From Triparma columacea (Eukaryota > Sar > Bolidophyceae > Parmales > Triparmaceae), in the NCBI GenBank assembly GCA_030267965.1, contig BRYA01000066.1, forward strand, positions 18,586-82,585: a stretch of 64,000 nt of DNA. The letters run 5' to 3'. The notes below the pieces were generated by a model that saw only the letters and a list, made by a program, of their open reading frames with translations, was not told the origin of the DNA and did not search any database. Both the position numbers and the translations under genes were made by a program. Positions 59,811 to 64,000 of this stretch are shown here, piece by piece. The first letter of the stretch is position 1; each line of letters starts with the position of its first letter.

Positions 59811-59936
59811 GTTCCGATGAAGAGAGAACCCACGAAAGGAGATCTCTTATGATATGCGCCGTGCATTTCGGAGACACGCGCTATGATTAAACGCCAGCAA
59901 CCACTAAATGGCTGCCAAACGACCATACTGAGGAAC
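59811..59936 (+). ncRNA. Box C/D snoRNA-like RNA, unit 29
   Basis: The hairpin strand reads GCGCCGTG, with C at the bulge position. Variable segment ACGAAAGGAGATCTCTT; pentamer CCACT. Confidence 0.5.
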
Positions 59937-60106
59937 AATGCATAACAAACAAATACTCGAGAATAATATGGTTACAAACACAGGACAAACGCCGAGGAAT
60001 CTAACACTCGCGTTTTTCTTGCTTCTCACAGCCCACCACGATGATGCAGGTAAGATGTAAAGAAGTGGGTCTGCGTGATTTCGTTTTCTTGGCTTTTTGT
60101 TTGTGC

Positions 60107-60234
60107 GTTCCGATGAAGAGGTAACCCACAAAAGTAGTTGATATATGATATATGCGACGTGCATTTCGGAGACACGCGCTATGATTAAACGCCAGCAACC
60201 TTCAAATGGCTGCCAAACGACCATCCTGAGGAAC
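60107..60234 (+). ncRNA. Box C/D snoRNA-like RNA, unit 30
   Basis: Canonical boxes with an extra AT after the D'-like ATGA. Variable segment ACAAAAGTAGTTGATAT; pentamer CCTTC. Confidence 0.5.
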
Positions 60235-60435
60235 AATACACATGACAACAACAAGCTGTTATTACTGACACTGTACCTTCCTGTCGAAGAATCACCTAAC
60301 ACACATCTTCAATCGCACTCGATATTCGCTTCCCCCCACTCCTCCCACACACACATACACATTCGACGATGCAGGTAAGGAAGGAAGAAAAGAAGGTGAG
60401 GTATTGCAACGTCTTTGAGATGTTGAATGTTGTTT

Positions 60436-60561
60436 GTTCCGCTGATGTAAATACCACAACAAGGAAGACGTGTATGATATGCGACGTGCATTTCGGAGAC
60501 ACGCGCAATGATTTAATGCCAGTAAGGCCTAAATGGCTGCCAAACGACCATACTGAGGAAC
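60436..60561 (+). ncRNA. Box C/D snoRNA-like RNA, unit 31
   Basis: Divergent subtype, box C region GCTGATGTAAATACC. Variable segment ACAACAAGGAAGACGTGT; pentamer GGCCT. Confidence 0.5.
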
Positions 60562-60760
60562 AAACACATGACAACAACGAGCTGTTATACTTGACACTTG
60601 TACCTTCCTGTCGAAGAACCACCTAACACATATCTCCAATCGCACTCGATATTCGCTTCCCCCCTCTCCTCCCACACACACACACACATTCGACGATGCA
60701 GGTAAGGAAGGAAAGAAGGAGAGGTGTCACGAAGTTGTCTTGAGAGTTGAATGTTGTTTT

Positions 60761-60885
60761 GTTCCGATGAAGAGATAACCCACAGAAGGTCTTTGATATG
60801 ATATGCGACGTGCATTTCGGAGACACGCGCTATGATTAAACGCCAGCAAAGCGGAAATGGCTGCCAAACGACCATACTGAGGAAC
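60761..60885 (+). ncRNA. Box C/D snoRNA-like RNA, unit 32
   Basis: Canonical frame. Variable segment ACAGAAGGTCTTTGAT; pentamer AGCGG. Confidence 0.5.
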
Positions 60886-61105
60886 AACACATGACAACAA
60901 CGAGCTGTTATACTTGACACTTGTACCTTCCTGTCGAAGAATCACCTAACACACATCTTCAATCGCACTCGACATTTATCCCCCCCTCCTTCATCCTCCC
61001 CTCTCCCCCTTCCTCCCCCCCCCTTCCACACACAATTGACGATGCAGGTAAGGAAAGAAGGAAATAAGGAAATAAGCAAAGTCTTTGAGACGTTGAATGT
61101 TGTTT

Positions 61106-61232
61106 GTTCCAAGGATGTAAATATACCACAACTTAATGAAGGGTATGATATGCGACGTGCATTTCGGAGACACGCGCTATGCTTCAACGCCAGCAAGCTG
61201 TAAATGGCTGCCAAACGACCATACTGAGGAAC
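61106..61232 (+). ncRNA. Box C/D snoRNA-like RNA, unit 33
   Basis: Divergent subtype, box C region AAGGATGTAAATATACC; the C'-like word is ATGCTTC. Variable segment ACAACTTAATGAAGGGT; pentamer GCTGT. Confidence 0.42.
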
Positions 61233-61403
61233 AATATACAACAAACAAATACTCGAGAATAATATGGTTACAAACACAGGACAAACGCCGAGGAATCTAA
61301 CACGCTTGTTTCCCTGCTTCTCACAGCCCACCACGATGATGCAGGTAAGATGTAATGAAGTGGGTCGGCGTGATTTAGTTTTCTTGGCTGTTTGTTTTTG
61401 TTC

Positions 61404-61529
61404 GTTCCGATGAAGAGATAACCCTTAAGCATGCTTGAGTTATGATATGCGACGTGCATTTCGGAGACACGCGTAATGATTAAACGCCAGCAATGCCAAA
61501 ATGGCTGCCAAACGACCATACTGAGGAAC
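61404..61529 (+). ncRNA. Box C/D snoRNA-like RNA, unit 34
   Basis: Canonical frame. Variable segment TTAAGCATGCTTGAGTT, itself palindromic at AAGCATGCTT; pentamer TGCCA. Confidence 0.5.
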
Positions 61530-61694
61530 AATACAAAACAAATAGTCAAGAATAATATGGTTACAAATACAGGACAAACGACGAGGAATCTAACACTTGC
61601 GTTTCCCTGCTTCTCACAGCCCCCCACGATGATGCAGGTAAGATGCAAAGAAGTGGGTCGTTGTGATTTCGTTTTCGTTGCTTTTTGTTTGTTC

Positions 61695-61820
61695 GTTCCG
61701 ATGAAGAGATAACCCATAATTGTGGTTGGAATATGATATGCGACGTGCATTTCGGAGACACGCGCTATGATTAAACGCCAGCAACTTGAAAATGGCTGCC
61801 AAACGACCATACTGAGGAAC
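61695..61820 (+). ncRNA. Box C/D snoRNA-like RNA, unit 35
   Basis: Canonical frame. Variable segment ATAATTGTGGTTGGAAT; pentamer CTTGA (also in unit 22). Confidence 0.5.
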
Positions 61821-61991
61821 AATATACAACAAACAAATACGCAAGAGTAATATGGTTATAAACACAGGACAAACGCCGAGTAATCTAACACTTACGTTTC
61901 CCTGCTTCTCACAGCACCCCACGATGATGCAGGTAAGATGTGAAGAAGTGGGTCGTCGTGATTTCGTTTCCGTTGCTGTTTGTTTTTGTAC

Positions 61992-62116
61992 GTTCCGATG
62001 AAGAGATAACCCACAAGCCAGATGTTTTATGATATGCGACGTGCATTTCGGAGACACGCGCAATGATTAAACGCCAGCAACCCTCAAATGGCTGCCAAAC
62101 GACCATACTGAGGAAC
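61992..62116 (+). ncRNA. Box C/D snoRNA-like RNA, unit 36
   Basis: Canonical frame. Variable segment ACAAGCCAGATGTTTT; pentamer CCCTC. Core identical to unit 37. Confidence 0.5.
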
Positions 62117-62285
62117 AATACGTACATAACAAACAAATACGCAAGAATGATATGGTAAACACAGGACAAACGCCGAGGAATCTAACACTTGCGTTTCCCT
62201 GCTTCTCACAGCCCACCATGATGATGCAGGTAAGATGTAAAGAAGTGGGTGGGCGTGATTTCGTTTCGTTGCTTTTTGTTTGTTC

Positions 62286-62410
62286 GTTCCGATGAAGAGA
62301 TAACCCACAAGCCAGATGTTTTATGATATGCGACGTGCATTTCGGAGACACGCGCAATGATTAAACGCCAGCAACCCTCAAATGGCTGCCAAACGACCAT
62401 ACTGAGGAAC
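62286..62410 (+). ncRNA. Box C/D snoRNA-like RNA, unit 37
   Basis: The core is identical to that of unit 36, including both variable windows; a recent tandem duplicate. Confidence 0.5.
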
Positions 62411-62578
62411 AATACACAACAAGCGAACACGCAAGAATAATATGGTTACAAACACAGGACAAACGCCGAGGAATCTAACACTTGCGTTTCCCTGCTTCTC
62501 ACCGCCCACCACGATCATGCAGGTAAGATGTAAAGAAGTGGGTCGGCGTGATTTCGTTTTCGCTGTTTGTTTTTGTCC

Positions 62579-62704
62579 GTTCCGATGAAGAGGTAACCCA
62601 CAATTGAAGAGCCTCTATGATATGCGACGTGCATTTCGGAGACACGCGCAATGATTAAACGCCAGCAAATGAGAAATGGCTGCCAAACGACCATACTGAG
62701 GAAC
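62579..62704 (+). ncRNA. Box C/D snoRNA-like RNA, unit 38
   Basis: Canonical frame. Variable segment ACAATTGAAGAGCCTCT; pentamer ATGAG. Confidence 0.5.
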
Positions 62705-62874
62705 AATACACAACAAACAAATATTCAAGAATACTAGGTTACAAACACAGGACAAACGACGAGGAATCTAACACGTGCATTTCCCTGCTTCTCACAGCCC
62801 CCCACGATGATGCAGGTAAGATGTATAGAGGTGGGTTGGCGTGATTTCATTTTCTTGGCTGTTTGTTTTTGTTC

Positions 62875-62999
62875 GTTCCGATGAAGAGGTAACCCACAAA
62901 TGTAACTTCCTTATGATTGCGACGTGCATTTCGGAGACACGCGTAATGATATAACGCCAGCAACCGTCAAATGGCTGCCAAACGACCATACTGAGGAAC
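62875..62999 (+). ncRNA. Box C/D snoRNA-like RNA, unit 39
   Basis: D'-like ATGA is followed by TTGCG instead of TATGCG. Variable segment ACAAATGTAACTTCCTT; pentamer CCGTC. Confidence 0.48.
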
Positions 63000-63169
63000 A
63001 ATACACAACGAACAAATAGTCAAGAATAATATGGTTACAAACACAGGACAAACGCCAAGGAATCTAACACTTTCGTTTCCCTGCTTCTCACAGCGCCAAC
63101 CACGATGATGCAGGTAAGATGTAAAGAAGTGGGTCGGCGTGATTTTGCTTTCGTGGCTTTTGTTTGTTC

Positions 63170-63295
63170 GTTCCGATGAAGAGAAAACCCACAAAGAAAC
63201 TTGAGGTATGATATGCGACGTGCATTTCGGAGACACGCGCTATGATTTAACGCCAGCAAGGGTCAAATGGCTGCCAAACGACCATACTGAGGAAC
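63170..63295 (+). ncRNA. Box C/D snoRNA-like RNA, unit 40
   Basis: Canonical frame. Variable segment ACAAAGAAACTTGAGGT; pentamer GGGTC (also in unit 1). Confidence 0.5.
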
Positions 63296-63466
63296 AATAT
63301 ACAACAAAGAAACACGCAAGAATAATATGGTTACAAACACAGGACAAACGCCGAGGAATCTAACACTTGCGTTTGCCTGCTTCTCACAGCCCACCACGAC
63401 GATGCAGGTAAGCTGTAAAGGAGTGGGTGGGCGTGATTTCGTTTTCTTGGCTGTTTGTTTTTGTTT

Positions 63467-63592
63467 GTTCCGATGAAGAGATATCCCACAATCACTATTT
63501 TGTTATGATATGCGACGTGCATTTCGGAGACACGCGCTGTGATTAGACGCCAGCAACGACAAAATGGCTGCCAAACGACCATACTGAGGAAC
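63467..63592 (+). ncRNA. Box C/D snoRNA-like RNA, unit 41
   Basis: Canonical boxes; the C'-like word is GTGATTA. Variable segment ACAATCACTATTTTGTT; pentamer CGACA. Confidence 0.5.
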
Positions 63593-63762
63593 AATACACA
63601 ACAAGCGAACACGCAAGAATAATTTGGTTACAAACACAGGACAAACGCCGAGGAATCTAACACTTGCGTTTCCCTTGCTTCTCACAGCCCCCCACAATGA
63701 TGCAGGTAAGATGTAAAGAAGTTGGTGGGCGTGATTTGGTTTTCGTTGATTTTTGTTTGTTC

Positions 63763-63888
63763 GTTCCGATGAAGAGGTAACCCATAAGTTAACAGGGTAT
63801 ATGATACGCGACGTGCATTTCGGAGACACGCGCTATGATTAAACGCCAGCAAGTTTGAAATGGCTGCCAAACGACCATACTGAGGAAC
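63763..63888 (+). ncRNA. Box C/D snoRNA-like RNA, unit 42
   Basis: Canonical boxes. Variable segment ATAAGTTAACAGGGTAT; pentamer GTTTG. Followed by a type C junction segment cut by the window end. Confidence 0.5.
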
Positions 63889-64000
63889 AATATACAACAA
63901 AAACAACAACAAGAACTGTGACAAGGACGATAACAGCGACGCTTTACACAGCCCTAACACAATACACTTTCGCTCTTTGCAACGGCTGGCACTATGGAAC

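Larger units (their letters stand above)
51229..63707 (+). other. Chain of CAG|GTAAG junctions, candidate recursive splice sites
   Basis: First bases of the donor GT after the leading donor at 51229: 51548, 51872, 52173, 52451, 52754, 53105, 53401, 53697, 53991, 54290, 54587, 54865, 55161, 55482, 55788, 56092, 56387, 56691, 56969, 57260, 57603, 57925, 58233, 58530, 58815, 59160, 59460, 59755, 60050, 60375, 60702, 61048, 61345, 61638, 61933, 62230, 62523, 62816, 63114, 63408, 63706. Each is preceded by a CTAAC branch-site word. In type B and C junctions, and in three type A junctions (54865, 58815, 62523, where CACAG became CACCG), no AG occurs between the branch site and the AG abutting GT. 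In other type A junctions an earlier AG allows a micro-exon of 18-20 nt. Confidence 0.65.
51229..64000 (+). repeat. Tandem array of 42 snoRNA-like/splice-junction units
   Basis: The array has units of about 278-351 bp, each made of a donor segment, a 125-nt conserved core, a spacer with CTAAC and a pyrimidine tract, and CAG|GTAAG. Junction segments fall into three types. Type A (28 junctions) ends TTCTCACAG-CCCACCACGATGATGCAG. Type B (10) ends in a CA or C/T-rich tract plus GACGATGCAG. Type C (4, at 52173, 54587, 56387 and the window end) ends in ATGGAACGTAG or a close variant. The core is the same whichever type flanks it. The array continues past the right edge. On the minus strand it gives many short ORFs with the recurring peptide CWRLIIARVSEMHVAYH; these are repeats read backwards, not genes. 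Confidence 0.9.

Noticed and set aside
51281..63888. Core as H/ACA snoRNA or spliced-leader RNA
   Set aside because: There is no two-hairpin H/ACA fold with an ACA three bases from the end and no Sm site; the C/D-type ends and position of the guide window fit better.
51482..63960. Dozens of minus-strand ORFs sharing CWRLIIARVSEMHVAYH and LFIGTN peptides
   Set aside because: They are the repeated core and spacer read backwards. Unit lengths are not multiples of three, frames change between units, and the splice and snoRNA signals are all on the plus strand.
51229..64000. CRISPR array
   Set aside because: The repeats are about 300 bp with two separate variable windows inside the repeat, splice sites are present and the genome is eukaryotic; there are no cas genes.

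Overview
The window is nuclear DNA from a eukaryote, probably a single-celled flagellated alga or protist. A stramenopile such as a parmalean or diatom relative is my best guess, but the sequence alone does not prove it. The genes have short spliceosomal introns with GTGAG or GTAAG donors, CTAAC branch sites and pyrimidine-rich CAG acceptors. There is one class II tRNA gene. Homologues of ciliary proteins (a DZIP1-like and an AK7-like protein) point to a cell with a flagellum.

Positions 1-51,000 are a normal gene-dense region on both strands. In order: the 5' part of a mitochondrial beta-oxidation multifunctional enzyme (-), tRNA-Leu(UAA), a secreted CE2-type SGNH esterase, an ankyrin plus Tudor-like protein (-), ATAD3-like AAA ATPase, an HMG-box protein (-), two tandem ankyrin/MYND paralogues, a secreted SEL1-repeat protein (-), a class IV aminotransferase-like protein, a large coiled-coil/beta-propeller protein, KEOPS subunit Pcc1, a DZIP1-like protein with a ubiquitin-like domain (-), a VPS4-type AAA ATPase, a small membrane protein (-), a 4083-residue IP3-receptor/ryanodine-receptor channel, an AK7-like protein (-), a cysteine-rich small protein, isovaleryl-CoA dehydrogenase and an inward-rectifier K+ channel (-). 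Exon joins were deduced by eye; each spliced frame was checked to stay open.

Positions 51,229-64,000 are quite different. They form a tandem array of 42 units of about 280-350 bp that runs off the right edge. Every unit has an invariant core of about 125 nt that looks like a box C/D snoRNA: terminal stem GTTCC/GGAAC, a GATGA box, a CTGA box, and an internal D'-hairpin-C' segment. Inside this fixed frame two short windows are hypervariable: about 12-17 nt directly before the D'-like ATGA, where a C/D guide would sit, and a pentamer in a small hairpin loop. Only two neighbouring units share the same pair.

Between the cores lie splice signals: a CTAAC branch site, a pyrimidine tract and CAG|GTAAG. 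In 17 of 42 junctions the first AG after the branch site directly abuts the next donor GT. That is the layout of a recursive (zero-length exon) splice site. In the other 25 an 18-20 nt micro-exon is possible. The simplest reading is one long non-coding host transcript starting just upstream, next to the K+ channel promoter, whose chained introns each release one snoRNA-like RNA with a different guide. This resembles the mammalian SNORD115/116 clusters in architecture, but its guides are diversified. No target is evident for the variable guides.
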